From contig NZ_CP091277.1 in assembly GCF_029633965.1 (NCBI RefSeq), positions 1,857,940 through 1,921,939 of the forward strand: 64,000 bases of DNA, given 5' to 3'. The translations under genes and the position numbers were made by a program. Below the pieces are notes generated by a model. It searched no databases and had not been told where the DNA came from. It worked only from the letters and a program-made list of their open reading frames with translations. This document shows, in pieces, positions 51,141 to 60,023 of this stretch. Each line of letters opens with the position of its first letter. Position 1 is the first letter of the stretch. The stretch comes from Methanogenium sp. S4BF (GTDB taxonomy: Archaea > Halobacteriota > Methanomicrobia > Methanomicrobiales > Methanomicrobiaceae).

Positions 51141-52382
51141 CTGAAGGTCCTCCACACTGCCGACTGGCACCTCGGTATGACCCTCTGCGGGCGCCGCCGG
51201 GACGCTGAGGCAGAGGCATTTCTCACCTGGCTGGCGGATATTATACATCGGGAGGACGTTGACCTCCTGCTCGTGACCGGGGACATCTTTGACAACGGGA
51301 CCCAGTCTGCCCGATCCCAGACACTCTATTACCAGTTCCTGACCGCAGCGGCAGCGGCAGGCTGCCGCCATATCATCATCACGGCGGGAAACCACGACTC
51401 TCCGGCATTCCTTGAGGCGCCGCAGGAGATCCTCGCAGCCCTCAATATTCATGTCGTGGGAACAGCAGGTGAAGGAAGGCCGGGAAACACCTTTCTTTTG
51501 AACGGGCCGGATGGAGAACCGGACCTCATCGTGGCCGCGGTTCCCTACCTCCGTGACAGGGATATACGCCGCTCGGTGCCCGGAAGCTCCATTCATGAGA
51601 GAGCGGGCCGGATGAGAGAGGGCGTACGGTCCCTGTACCGTGAGGCATGGGATGCGGCCTGTGCCATGCAGCCATCCACCGGGCCGGCGGTGCCGGTGAT
51701 CATCACGGGACATCTCTTTGTTGCCGGGGGGACGACCATTGATGGCGATGGCGTCCGCGAACAGGTCGCAGGCTTCATTGAACGGGTCGGCGCGGATATT
51801 TTTGCAGAGGAGGCCGCATATGTGGCCCTCGGGCACCTCCATGTCCCCCAGACCGTGGCAGGCATTGAAACCATACGCTATCCCGGATCTCCGGTGCCGG
51901 TCGGATTCGGGGAGGCCGAACAGCAAAAGGAGGTAATTCTTGTGACCACCATGCCGGGAATGCCTGCTGCCGTCCGTTCCGTCCCGGTCCCTCAGTTCCA
52001 CCGGCTCGCCACCATTCAGGGGGATCTCCCAACAATCAGCCGCAGGATACATGCACTCAGAGAGGACGGTGGCCCGGTCTGGGCCGAGGTGATATACGAC
52101 GGTGCCGCCATTCCGGGTGACCTGATGGGAGAGGTGACTGCGATGGCAGAAGGGACAGAGATTGAGATCCTGAAGGTGAAGGATGCCCGTCTCGTTTCTG
52201 CAGCACTCTCGGCATACCAGTCCTGCGAGGAACTTGCAGAACTGACGGAGACCGAGGTATTCGAACGCTGCATGGAAACCGCAGATATTCCCCCCGACCA
52301 GCAGGGGCGGCTGATGACCGCATTCCGGGAAGTGCTCAGGGAACTGGACGCCGATGAACCATTCGGAGGGGCGCCGTTATGA
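51141..52382 (+). CDS. sbcD: Exonuclease SbcD / Mre11-type nuclease
   Basis: DNA double-strand-break nuclease partner of SbcC. Metallophosphoesterase motifs: I in LKVLHTADWHLG, II in LLVTGDIFDNG, III in TAGNHDSPAFLE, then VIITGHLFVAGG and ALGHLHVPQ. Motif I (Asp and His metal ligands) begins at CTG 51141. The first ATG of the frame (51177) lies behind it and would remove this essential motif, so I infer a CTG start. About 413 residues, matching the family. The last bases (ATGA) overlap sbcC. It is the bacterial SbcD type rather than the usual archaeal Mre11. Confidence 0.9.
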   Translation: MKVLHTADWHLGMTLCGRRRDAEAEAFLTWLADIIHREDVDLLLVTGDIFDNGTQSARSQTLYYQFLTAAAAAGCRHIIITAGNHDSPAFLEAPQEILAALNIHVVGTAGEGRPGNTFLLNGPDGEPDLIVAAVPYLRDRDIRRSVPGSSIHERAGRMREGVRSLYREAWDAACAMQPSTGPAVPVIITGHLFVAGGTTIDGDGVREQVAGFIERVGADIFAEEAAYVALGHLHVPQTVAGIETIRYPGSPVPVGFGEAEQQKEVILVTTMPGMPAAVRSVPVPQFHRLATIQGDLPTISRRIHALREDGGPVWAEVIYDGAAIPGDLMGEVTAMAEGTEIEILKVKDARLVSAALSAYQSCEELAELTETEVFERCMETADIPPDQQGRLMTAFREVLRELDADEPFGGAPL

Positions 52383-55300
52383 GAATCCGGAAGATCCGGC
52401 TGAACAATCTTAACTCGCTTGCCGGAAACTGGGAGTTTGATTTCACCGGCGAAGCCTACACTGCAGACGGGATATTTGCGATCACCGGACCAACCGGCGG
52501 GGGGAAGACAACCATTCTGGATGCCATCTGCCTCGCCCTCTACGGGTGCACGCCCCGGCTCAAAACCATCAGCAAATCGACAAATGAAATTATGCACCGC
52601 CAGGCGGCGGAGTGCAGTGCAGAGGTGGAGATTGCCACAGCAGGCGGGGTGTACCGGTGTACATGGGCACAGGACCGTGCACACGGGAGGCCGGACGGTG
52701 CACTCCAGACACCGCACCATGAGATTGCAGATGTGCTCACCGGGGAGATTCTTACGACACGAAAACGTGAGGTGCCCAAACGGGTCGAGGAGCTGACCGG
52801 TATGGACTACGACCGGTTTACCCGTTCGGTGATGCTCGCACAGGGTGACTTTGCGGCATTCTTAAACGCTTCGCCTGATGACCGCTCCCCGCTGCTTGAG
52901 CAGATCACAGGAACGGAGATCTACTCCAGAATCTCGGTTGCCGTCCATCAGCGGAGACGGGATGAGCAGGATAAACTGAAGGTGATGGAGGCGGAGGGCA
53001 GCGGAATCACCCTGCTTTCGGATGAAGAAACAGCAACACTCAGGGAGGAGGAGGCAGCCCTCATACAGAACACAGATGCCCTGCAGGAGGAGATACGAGG
53101 CTGCAGAACAGGGATCGCCTGGCACCGGGAGCAGGAGAGAATTGCCCGCGTGATCTCCGAGACGGAACGGGAAGAGGCAGACTGGACCGAAGAACGGGCT
53201 GCAGCAGAGGAACCGCTCAGCCGCCTCCGCAAAGGGGAAGCGGCTGCCGCACTGGAAGGGCCCTACCGCCGGGTGACGACCCTCCGGGAAGGTGAGCAGA
53301 ATGACAAGGCAGCTCTCACCCGGCTTGAAGCAGCACTGCCAATACACAAAGAGGCGGTCCGGCAGGCAGAGGCGGCCGTCATGCTTCAGCACGAGGCGCT
53401 TCGGGACGCACAGGAACAGGCAGAACGAACAGGGCCGGTCATACGGAAGGTGCGGGCCCTTGACATGCAGAAGGGGGCCGCGGAAGACCGGCTCCGGGAA
53501 CTGGTCAGGGAAGCGGAGAGAGCAGACCATGACTGGGAGGAGGCCCGGAAAGAACTGCGGGAGGCAGCAGAAGCAGGTGCCGTCTCCCCGGCAGCAGCTG
53601 ACGCGGTGGCATGGTTCCTCGCAGAACACCGCATAGCAGTGAACACCACCACTGTTTCTGCAGCACTTACGGGAATCGCTGCACAGGTGGGAGACGCCGT
53701 CCCGGGTAATGCCGCATCGCCACTTCCCCCGGACACCGCACGGATATGCACCGATGCAGAAGGAAAGGTTAATTCCCTGGAAGAGGCACTGGACGGGGCA
53801 CTCTGGTACGCAGATCCTGACGCCCTCCGCAGAGAGAGAGCCGCCTGCCAGGAGCGGATAACCCATCTGAACAGGCTCTTTGACCGCCTCACAGACGCTG
53901 CGGATGATGACAGACGGAGCCGTGAACTCGCCGAACGCATCCAGAAGAAGAAAGAAGAGGCCGCAAACCACCGGGCGGCACAGGCAGCCTGCATTCGCGA
54001 ACGGGAATCACGGGAGCGCCTTGCAGAGCAGATGGAGGAGACTGCCCGCCTGGCCGCACGGGTCCGTGATCTGGAGGAGGAGCGCTCTCACCTGAAGGCC
54101 GGGGAGCCCTGCCCACTCTGTGGTGCCACCAGCCATCCGTATGTCCGGGACACAGCGGCGCTGCCCCGTGCAGCAGACGAAGATCTCAGACGGGAGCGGG
54201 CAGCTGTCGCCGCACTCAGGGACACGGAAAAAACGCATCTCTCGGCGATCGCACGGAGCGAAAGCGAGTCACTGGCTGCACAGGAGGCGCTCGCCGCCAT
54301 CCATGAACGGGCGGCACACCGGGAAGAGGCATGGGCGGACGGGTGCCTGGCCCGCGGCCTTGATCCGGATACACAGGACCGGGAGGGGGAGGTGCGGGCT
54401 GCTCTCAGTACCGCCGGTCAGAGAATCGAACGCTATGATATGGCAGAGAGGGCCATCCGGGCACTCAAAGAGCAGACACGGGCCATCCATACCCTCATCA
54501 GGTGCTTCCGTCAAGCGATCCAGAGATTCGACGCCGCAAAGGGCTGTGCGGTACGCACTGCCATGCAGCAGACAGACCTGTACCAGCTTAGGGAGAAACG
54601 CCGGGAACTCTTCGGGGACGCCAGCCCGGACGAGGTCGAACAGCAGTCCTCCCGGACAGTTCGGGAGAAAGAGGCAGTCTATAAAGCGGCGCAGGAACTG
54701 CACCGAAAGCTTGTACAGGAGTATGCAGGGCTGGAAGGAGAAGCCAGAACCCTCCGGACGGCTATCCGGACACAGCGTGAGGAGCGGGAAGAGGCGGAGC
54801 AGCAGTTTGATGAGGCAGTATGCAGTGCCGGATTCTTCGCAGAGGATGACTTTGCAGCTGCCCTCCTTGCACCGGATGAGACTGCAGCCCTCAGAGCCGT
54901 ACGCGACCGTCTTGAGCGGTGGCAGGCAGGCCTTGCGGCACGGTATACGACCGCACTGAGAGAAGCGGAGGTGCACCGCTCCTCAACCGGCCCGGTGAAA
55001 GACGAAGAAGCCCTCACCGAAGATCTGCATGCACTCACCACAGCCGAACAGGAAGCCAATACCCGGAGAGGTGAAGTCCTGCAGCAGCTCAGGCGGCAGG
55101 AAGAGGAGGAGGCCAGGTATGCCGGACAGCAGGCACGGATTGCTGCGCAGCGAACCGAGACCGCCCGGTGGGACGAGCTCCATGCCCTCATCGGGTCAGC
55201 AGACGGGAAGAAGTTTCGCAACTTCGCACAGGGCCTCACCTTTGCGGTGATGATCGCATCAGCGAACCGCCAGCTGCAGGCGATGAACGACCGGTATCTC

Positions 55301-55684
55301 CTGATTCAAAGCCCGGAACTGCCCCTGGAACTCGCGGTAACAGACAACTACCAGGGAGGCACCATCCGTTCGACGAGAAACCTCTCCGGCGGCGAGAGTT
55401 TTCTGGTGAGTCTGGCACTCGCCCTCGGCCTTGCCTCGATGGCATCCGGCAGGATACAGGTCGATTCCCTCTTTCTTGACGAAGGATTTGGAACACTGGA
55501 CGCGGATGCCCTCGAGATGGCCCTTGCCACCCTCTCCTCCCTGCGTGATCAGGGAAAGATAATCGGTGTCATCTCCCATGTGCCGGCCTTACATGAGCGT
55601 ATCGGAACAGTCATCAGGATTAAAAAGGAGAGCGGCGGGAGAAGTACGGCGAAAGGACCGGGCGTGACTTGGTGTGGTGCCTGA
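52379..55684 (+). CDS. sbcC: ATPase SbcC (Rad50-like SMC protein)
   Basis: 1101 residues. N-terminal ABC half with Walker A ITGPTGGGKTTILDAICLAL, then long coiled coils rich in Glu, Arg and Ala, a zinc-hook CPLC near residue 577 (AGEPCPLCGATSHPYV), a second coiled coil, and the C-terminal ATPase half with signature NLSGGESFLVSLALALGLA and Walker B DSLFLDEGFGTLDADAL. The protein tethers and opens DNA ends for SbcD. It overlaps sbcD by ATGA. The hook and general order follow bacterial SbcC; the pair is complete and looks intact. Confidence 0.96.
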   Translation: MRIRKIRLNNLNSLAGNWEFDFTGEAYTADGIFAITGPTGGGKTTILDAICLALYGCTPRLKTISKSTNEIMHRQAAECSAEVEIATAGGVYRCTWAQDRAHGRPDGALQTPHHEIADVLTGEILTTRKREVPKRVEELTGMDYDRFTRSVMLAQGDFAAFLNASPDDRSPLLEQITGTEIYSRISVAVHQRRRDEQDKLKVMEAEGSGITLLSDEETATLREEEAALIQNTDALQEEIRGCRTGIAWHREQERIARVISETEREEADWTEERAAAEEPLSRLRKGEAAAALEGPYRRVTTLREGEQNDKAALTRLEAALPIHKEAVRQAEAAVMLQHEALRDAQEQAERTGPVIRKVRALDMQKGAAEDRLRELVREAERADHDWEEARKELREAAEAGAVSPAAADAVAWFLAEHRIAVNTTTVSAALTGIAAQVGDAVPGNAASPLPPDTARICTDAEGKVNSLEEALDGALWYADPDALRRERAACQERITHLNRLFDRLTDAADDDRRSRELAERIQKKKEEAANHRAAQAACIRERESRERLAEQMEETARLAARVRDLEEERSHLKAGEPCPLCGATSHPYVRDTAALPRAADEDLRRERAAVAALRDTEKTHLSAIARSESESLAAQEALAAIHERAAHREEAWADGCLARGLDPDTQDREGEVRAALSTAGQRIERYDMAERAIRALKEQTRAIHTLIRCFRQAIQRFDAAKGCAVRTAMQQTDLYQLREKRRELFGDASPDEVEQQSSRTVREKEAVYKAAQELHRKLVQEYAGLEGEARTLRTAIRTQREEREEAEQQFDEAVCSAGFFAEDDFAAALLAPDETAALRAVRDRLERWQAGLAARYTTALREAEVHRSSTGPVKDEEALTEDLHALTTAEQEANTRRGEVLQQLRRQEEEEARYAGQQARIAAQRTETARWDELHALIGSADGKKFRNFAQGLTFAVMIASANRQLQAMNDRYLLIQSPELPLELAVTDNYQGGTIRSTRNLSGGESFLVSLALALGLASMASGRIQVDSLFLDEGFGTLDADALEMALATLSSLRDQGKIIGVISHVPALHERIGTVIRIKKESGGRSTAKGPGVTWCGA

Positions 55685-55844
55685 GGTAAAGGGCCGGACA
55701 TACACGGAAATACTCCGACACTCTCCGTCAAAGAGGCGGGAGATCAGCTCATCTTTTTTCGGTGACGGGAAATCCCTGAATGTCAGGTACCCCCGCCCTC
55801 TATTTTTTTCGGTATTGATAAACAGAGAAAAAAAGGAGGGGTAA

Positions 55845-56096
55845 TTAGCGACGAAGCAGGAATGCAGCACCCAGAAGACCAACAACCATGCCAAGGGGAA
55901 GCGCCACCACCGGGAATTCCGGTACACAGGTAGGCCTGTTTATATACGAAACGTCAGGCTGAATTGTCTGATAGGATATCTCATCAGAACCGGCGCTGTT
56001 CTGTGAATCGATCATATCCATTGCACTTACCGCGGAAATGGAAAGGCACATCAATAGCACCACAATGAAAATACCACTTTTTCCCATTTTGACCAT
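55845..56096 (-). CDS. Small PEF-CTERM surface protein
   Basis: About 83 residues. A signal peptide (GIFIVVLLMCLSISAVSAM) leads a short polar region (IDSQNSAGSDEISYQTIQPD) and a C-terminal sorting signal: PEFP, then a hydrophobic helix (VVALPLGMVVGLLGAAFLL) and RR. This matches the archaeal PEF-CTERM tripartite layout, expected to be cut by an archaeosortase and lipid-anchored. ATG 56096 or 56087 can start. The mature part is tiny, so it may be a small surface peptide. A second PEF-CTERM protein is encoded at 58088-59212. Confidence 0.75.
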   Translation of the reverse strand: MVKMGKSGIFIVVLLMCLSISAVSAMDMIDSQNSAGSDEISYQTIQPDVSYINRPTCVPEFPVVALPLGMVVGLLGAAFLLRR

Positions 56097-56126
56097 CTTC
56101 ACACACTGAGAGGGAGAGGCAGGCAA

Positions 56127-56349
56127 CTGATGTATACCGGCTTTCCCCGTGGCCTAGTGATGCAAATAAAATAAAAAATGATATGCGAGGCAGTATCACA
56201 CAGCACTCAAACGTGCTAAAATGAAAACGAATAACCTCCCATAATCCACTAAACTCTCAGAATATCATTTTGAACGTTTAGTGGCAGATATCAGCCCCGA
56301 AGGCAATTATAAGTGACAATATGCGAGTCAGACGCCATCACAGAATCAG
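56127..56349. other. Spacer between PEF-CTERM gene and pepD
   Basis: Mostly AT-rich, presumably the promoter of the PEF-CTERM gene (minus strand) at its left side and the end of pepD transcripts at the right. No gene seen. Confidence 0.3.
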
Positions 56350-57855
56350 CTACCGATCTGCTCTCCGGGGAATGTCGACAGACCGCCTGAGTGTCTCCCG
56401 GACGAGCAGACATACACGCCCCGCGGAAGGGAGGGATGCAGATTCCCGTATGGTGTGGGCGTCCCGGATATCAGGGCCGATGGCGATGATGTCTGCTGCC
56501 GGTATCTTCTGTGCAATCCAGGCGGTCTCAAGGCCGGCATGCAGGCCACGAAGACGCATCTCCCCGCCAAAGAGTCCACGATACGCCGCCTTCATGGTTT
56601 CACGGATGGGAGACTCCTCCTGGTAGTGCCAGGATGGTGCGACACCCGGAATGAAAACCGTGGCCCCCGTTTCTCTCCCCTGCTGCCGGAACGCATCGCC
56701 CAGTGCTGCAAGGGCCGCATCATCATTGCTGCGTGCAGAGAGGCCAATCATCAGGACACCTCTATCCTCAGAGACCGTTGCCGGGTTGGATGAGGTGGCG
56801 ACGAGGTCCGGGATAACCGGATCCATCGCACAGACACCTGCGGGCAGGCCGGCCAGGAGAGAAGCGGCTCCGGCTGCGATCTCCGGGGCAAAGACATCCT
56901 CCTGCGGTGTCGCCGGGAATATGCGTATCCGCAGGTCGGGATCTGTTTCGCGATATCTTTCCCGGCAGGCACGCTCCTCCTCACGGATGAACCGGACAGC
57001 CTGTTTCACTGCCACCGGATCAAGGCCGATGCAGGCCCTCGCCTGTCCGGGTATCACATTATCCCGCTCACCGCCGGTGATCGAATTAACCGCACATCCG
57101 GTCTCTGCCATGAGCCCCGATAGCAGGATTCCCAAAAGGGAGAGGGCATTGGCCCGTCCGGAACCAGCCTCAATCCCTGAATGGCCGCCCCTGCCGCCGG
57201 CCACCTCCACGGTCTGCCAGCTGACGGCACCCCCGACACGGATACGATGGGCAGGGAAGGTGAACCCCACAGCCATCATCCCTGCCGAACTGGTGGTGAT
57301 GACGCCCTCTTCCTCATCATCGAGGTTGATTATTGTCGTCCCGGCCAGCCATGCGGAGTCGAGGGCGGCGGCGCCGTGCATCGTCGTCTCCTCTTCTCTC
57401 GTTGCAATAAGCTGGACAGGGGGGTGGGTATTTCCCGGATGCTCCATGAGGTGCAGCGCTATTGCGAGACCGAGGCCATTATCTGCCCCGAGGGTGGTCT
57501 CACGTGCCCGGATGATGCCGTCCTCTTCGTACCAGTCAATGCCCTCACGGGCAAAATCGTGATCGGAGCCAGGGGCTGCCACACAGACCATGTCCATATG
57601 CACCTGCAAAACGATCACGGGTGCAGCCTCCCCTCCCCCATTGCCCGGACGGGTGATGAAGACATTGCCCGCTGCATCCTCATCTGCTGGAAATCCCGCT
57701 GCTGATGCCCGTTCCATCAGAAAGCGGGCCACACCGCCTTCATATCCGGAACAGCGGGGGATTGCCGCAATCCGGCCGAATATCTCGCGTATCGCTGCTG
57801 CGTCCGTCCGGCTGTCACCTTCGGCTGTATGCCCTTCTGTTGTCAACTCGTTCAC
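56350..57855 (-). CDS. pepD: Aminoacyl-histidine dipeptidase (PepD-like, M20 family)
   Basis: 501 residues, cytoplasmic M20C metallopeptidase that hydrolyses dipeptides such as Xaa-His. The metal and catalytic residues are visible in order: VIVLQVHMDMVC (His, Asp), TTLGADNGLGLAIALHL (Asp), LIATREEETTMHGA (Glu-Glu), VVDLDDEEEG-like INLDDEEEGVI, and the C-terminal LHAGLETAWIAQ (His, Glu). The dimerisation domain lies between. Normal full length. It stands alone between the two PEF-CTERM genes, on the same strand as both. Confidence 0.92.
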   Translation of the reverse strand: MNELTTEGHTAEGDSRTDAAAIREIFGRIAAIPRCSGYEGGVARFLMERASAAGFPADEDAAGNVFITRPGNGGGEAAPVIVLQVHMDMVCVAAPGSDHDFAREGIDWYEEDGIIRARETTLGADNGLGLAIALHLMEHPGNTHPPVQLIATREEETTMHGAAALDSAWLAGTTIINLDDEEEGVITTSSAGMMAVGFTFPAHRIRVGGAVSWQTVEVAGGRGGHSGIEAGSGRANALSLLGILLSGLMAETGCAVNSITGGERDNVIPGQARACIGLDPVAVKQAVRFIREEERACRERYRETDPDLRIRIFPATPQEDVFAPEIAAGAASLLAGLPAGVCAMDPVIPDLVATSSNPATVSEDRGVLMIGLSARSNDDAALAALGDAFRQQGRETGATVFIPGVAPSWHYQEESPIRETMKAAYRGLFGGEMRLRGLHAGLETAWIAQKIPAADIIAIGPDIRDAHTIRESASLPSAGRVCLLVRETLRRSVDIPRRADR

Positions 57856-58087
57856 CTGCTAAAAGAAGAGATAAGCACCATCCCTGATGATGATTCCCTC
57901 CACAGGGTGGCTGTTTCGCACGGTTCTGATCCAAAAACATCATCGGAGGCGGTGCGTCCGGACCATTTTGGCAATCTTACCAGTAAAGACACCATATCCC
58001 GTATCCATAGAATAGCGATGATAATTCGTGCAGAAATGCGACTGGAGTATATGCAGGAAAATGATAAAGAGGGTGATTACTCTTTCA
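57856..58087. other. Spacer after the second PEF-CTERM gene
   Basis: AT-mixed 230 bases between pepD (start) and the PEF-CTERM gene (stop). It must hold the pepD promoter on the minus strand; no obvious TATA or gene stands out. Confidence 0.3.
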
Positions 58088-59212
58088 TCACTCTCTCTTT
58101 CTTCCAACAACAGTTACCAGAAACAGTCCGCCGATGAGCATCACCGGGAACAGGAGAGTCGGGAATTCAGGGGTCCCAATCGGATTCTCTCTCATAGAAT
58201 GAAGATAAACCCCTGCAAAGAAGATATTGTCATCCATTGAAGGGTTGATTATGTCGATGACAACCTGTGTATCACCCTGGTTTACAAACGGAAGCAGACT
58301 GTACAGCTCATCATCATAGCGGGTATCTGCCAGAGGTTGTGCATAGGGATCTGCAGGATTGGCAGTGCTGTCATCCAGCCCGCCAACCGTTAATAATGCA
58401 CCATTGGAAGGAGAGGCATCCGCACAATCGTCACTCCCTCCTGCCCACGAGGAGAGCCGCTGACCGTTAACATCAATCAGACTGAACTGTTCGTCATCAT
58501 CCTGATATCCATAGGAGAGACCAAGGGAGAAATCGAGGGCAAGATTTGGATCATTCAGATCGATTGGGTTGGCAAAAGTAATCGCAAACGAGTCTCCCGC
58601 CACATCCTGAGCACCGAAGTACAGGATGACCGTATTGTCATGATCCTGTGCCGGATCGTCAAAGATCACAACAAGAATTTCTCCGTCTACCACAGTTGAA
58701 CAGAGCTCTGTGATGACGAAGTCAACCCTGCCTGCCGGGGCAGCATCAATCTTTCCCTGAACAAGAGCGGTTACATCTGCCCAGTAGTTCCATGAAGAGA
58801 TACTGCTGGCAGTTTCAAGATCCCATGTGACCGGGGCGCCATCAATCATGACACCACCGTCAGGGATTTTGTATCCGCTAAATCCTTTGCTTGCTGCTGC
58901 CAGATAGGCCTTTCGCACGACGGCACCTGCCGGTTTTTCTGCCTGAATGATCGCACCGTTTTCACCATTTGAGCCAACTCCATCGATTGAAACCCATATC
59001 ATGCCGATTTCCGTGACCACCGGGGAAATGGCACCCGCACTCGCACCCACCTGCGACATTTCGAACGCAATGTCATTCGTTGATGCAACGGCATTATCGT
59101 TCGTTCCTATTCCTGCCGAAACAGGCTGCACCAGAATCAACAACATCGCCATAACCACCATCATGACAATGGCATTTGGCCTCACCCATGCGTTACGTCT
59201 GTCCGAGAACAT
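58088..59212 (-). CDS. PEF-CTERM surface protein with beta-rich ectodomain
   Basis: About 374 residues. Signal peptide (IVMMVVMAMLLILVQPVSA), then about 310 residues of beta-rich, Asp-, Ser- and Gly-rich sequence resembling the DUF3344-type archaeal surface domain (GYKIPDGGVMIDGAPVTWD; DFVITELCSTVVDGEILVVI), and a C-terminal PEF-CTERM signal: PEFP, hydrophobic TLLFPVMLIGGLFLVTVV, GRKRE. It should be exported and anchored after archaeosortase cleavage. ATG 59212 has GGTG nearby; GTG 59218 is also in frame. Function unknown, probably cell envelope. Confidence 0.8.
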   Translation of the reverse strand: MFSDRRNAWVRPNAIVMMVVMAMLLILVQPVSAGIGTNDNAVASTNDIAFEMSQVGASAGAISPVVTEIGMIWVSIDGVGSNGENGAIIQAEKPAGAVVRKAYLAAASKGFSGYKIPDGGVMIDGAPVTWDLETASSISSWNYWADVTALVQGKIDAAPAGRVDFVITELCSTVVDGEILVVIFDDPAQDHDNTVILYFGAQDVAGDSFAITFANPIDLNDPNLALDFSLGLSYGYQDDDEQFSLIDVNGQRLSSWAGGSDDCADASPSNGALLTVGGLDDSTANPADPYAQPLADTRYDDELYSLLPFVNQGDTQVVIDIINPSMDDNIFFAGVYLHSMRENPIGTPEFPTLLFPVMLIGGLFLVTVVGRKRE

Positions 59213-59490
59213 GAGCACCGGCTTATCATTATTCTATATTATCAATATGCTCAGCATACGACCGAGTGCCGGGCATAGCCATATACCATAGAATCTGCAA
59301 TGGGATCCAAATCTTTTTTCCACCTTAGCTGACATGTCACCTATTCGGAAATGGCAAATTACGGGCCTGAAATAGCCAACCATTTTCTCTGCTGCACCTA
59401 AAAGCCGATTTTCCAAACAAACAGGCATCTGGTGTTCCAAATGCAGTGGGAAAGAGAGCCCCATCATAAAAACGGGTTTAGTGGTCCAAT

Positions 59491-59518
59491 CAACTGTTGT
59501 CATGTCAACAAATAAATG
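59491..59518 (+). promoter_or_regulatory. Candidate MarR operator and TATA box of the marR-MATE operon
   Basis: CAAC-T-GTTG (59491-59499) overlaps GTTGTCATGTCAAC (59496-59509), a palindrome with one mismatch. AAATAAATG (59510-59518) follows as the TATA box, 23 bases before ATG 59541. A repressor bound here would block TFB/TBP. Confidence 0.5.
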
Positions 59519-59540
59519 CCGGGCAATCCAACCTGTAACT

Positions 59541-60023
59541 ATGAACAGCCCTCTCCCTCCTGACCTCCCGACAGGAGCACTCATCTCCATTATTTACCGG
59601 AGCAGGAACAGGGTGCTCAGTGAATGGGCATTGCGGGAGGGGATCTCAGCCGGTGTGGTGAGCCCGCTGCTGTATCTCGCAAAACATCCGGACGCAACCC
59701 AGGATGAGATCAGCCGCAGGATGACAATCGACAAGGCAGCCATTGCCCGTGCAATTCACCGGCTGGAAGAGGACGGATACCTTATCCGGACCCCGGACGA
59801 GAGAAACCGCCGTAAATTCAGGATTTTTCTTACAGAAACGGGAAAATACCTTGCAAAAGAAGCAACCGAAGCAGCAGATGAAATCGACCGGGAGATCATT
59901 GCAGGGCTCCCGGAAGAGGCACGGGCACACCTGATGCCCATCCTCCGGTCGATGGCGTACACCAGCAGCTGCATGGCAGACAGAGAGGCACACAACACCC
60001 ATGACACAGACAGCACAGACTGA
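59541..60023 (+). CDS. MarR-family transcriptional regulator
   Basis: 160 residues with the MarR layout: dimer helices at both ends and a central winged helix-turn-helix, ATQDEISRRMTIDKAAIARAIHRLEEDGYLIRTPDERNRRKFRIFLTETG in two pieces: DEISRRMTIDKAAIARAIHR then GYLIRTPDERNRRKF. ATG 59541 is preferred over the upstream TTG frame, which runs across the promoter. It overlaps the MATE gene by 23 bases, so it very likely senses a toxic compound and releases repression of both genes. Confidence 0.9.
   Translation: MNSPLPPDLPTGALISIIYRSRNRVLSEWALREGISAGVVSPLLYLAKHPDATQDEISRRMTIDKAAIARAIHRLEEDGYLIRTPDERNRRKFRIFLTETGKYLAKEATEAADEIDREIIAGLPEEARAHLMPILRSMAYTSSCMADREAHNTHDTDSTD

Noticed and set aside
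52862-53971. 369-residue minus-strand frame opposite sbcC
   Set aside because: Cys- and Phe-rich antisense shadow of the coiled-coil coding sequence.
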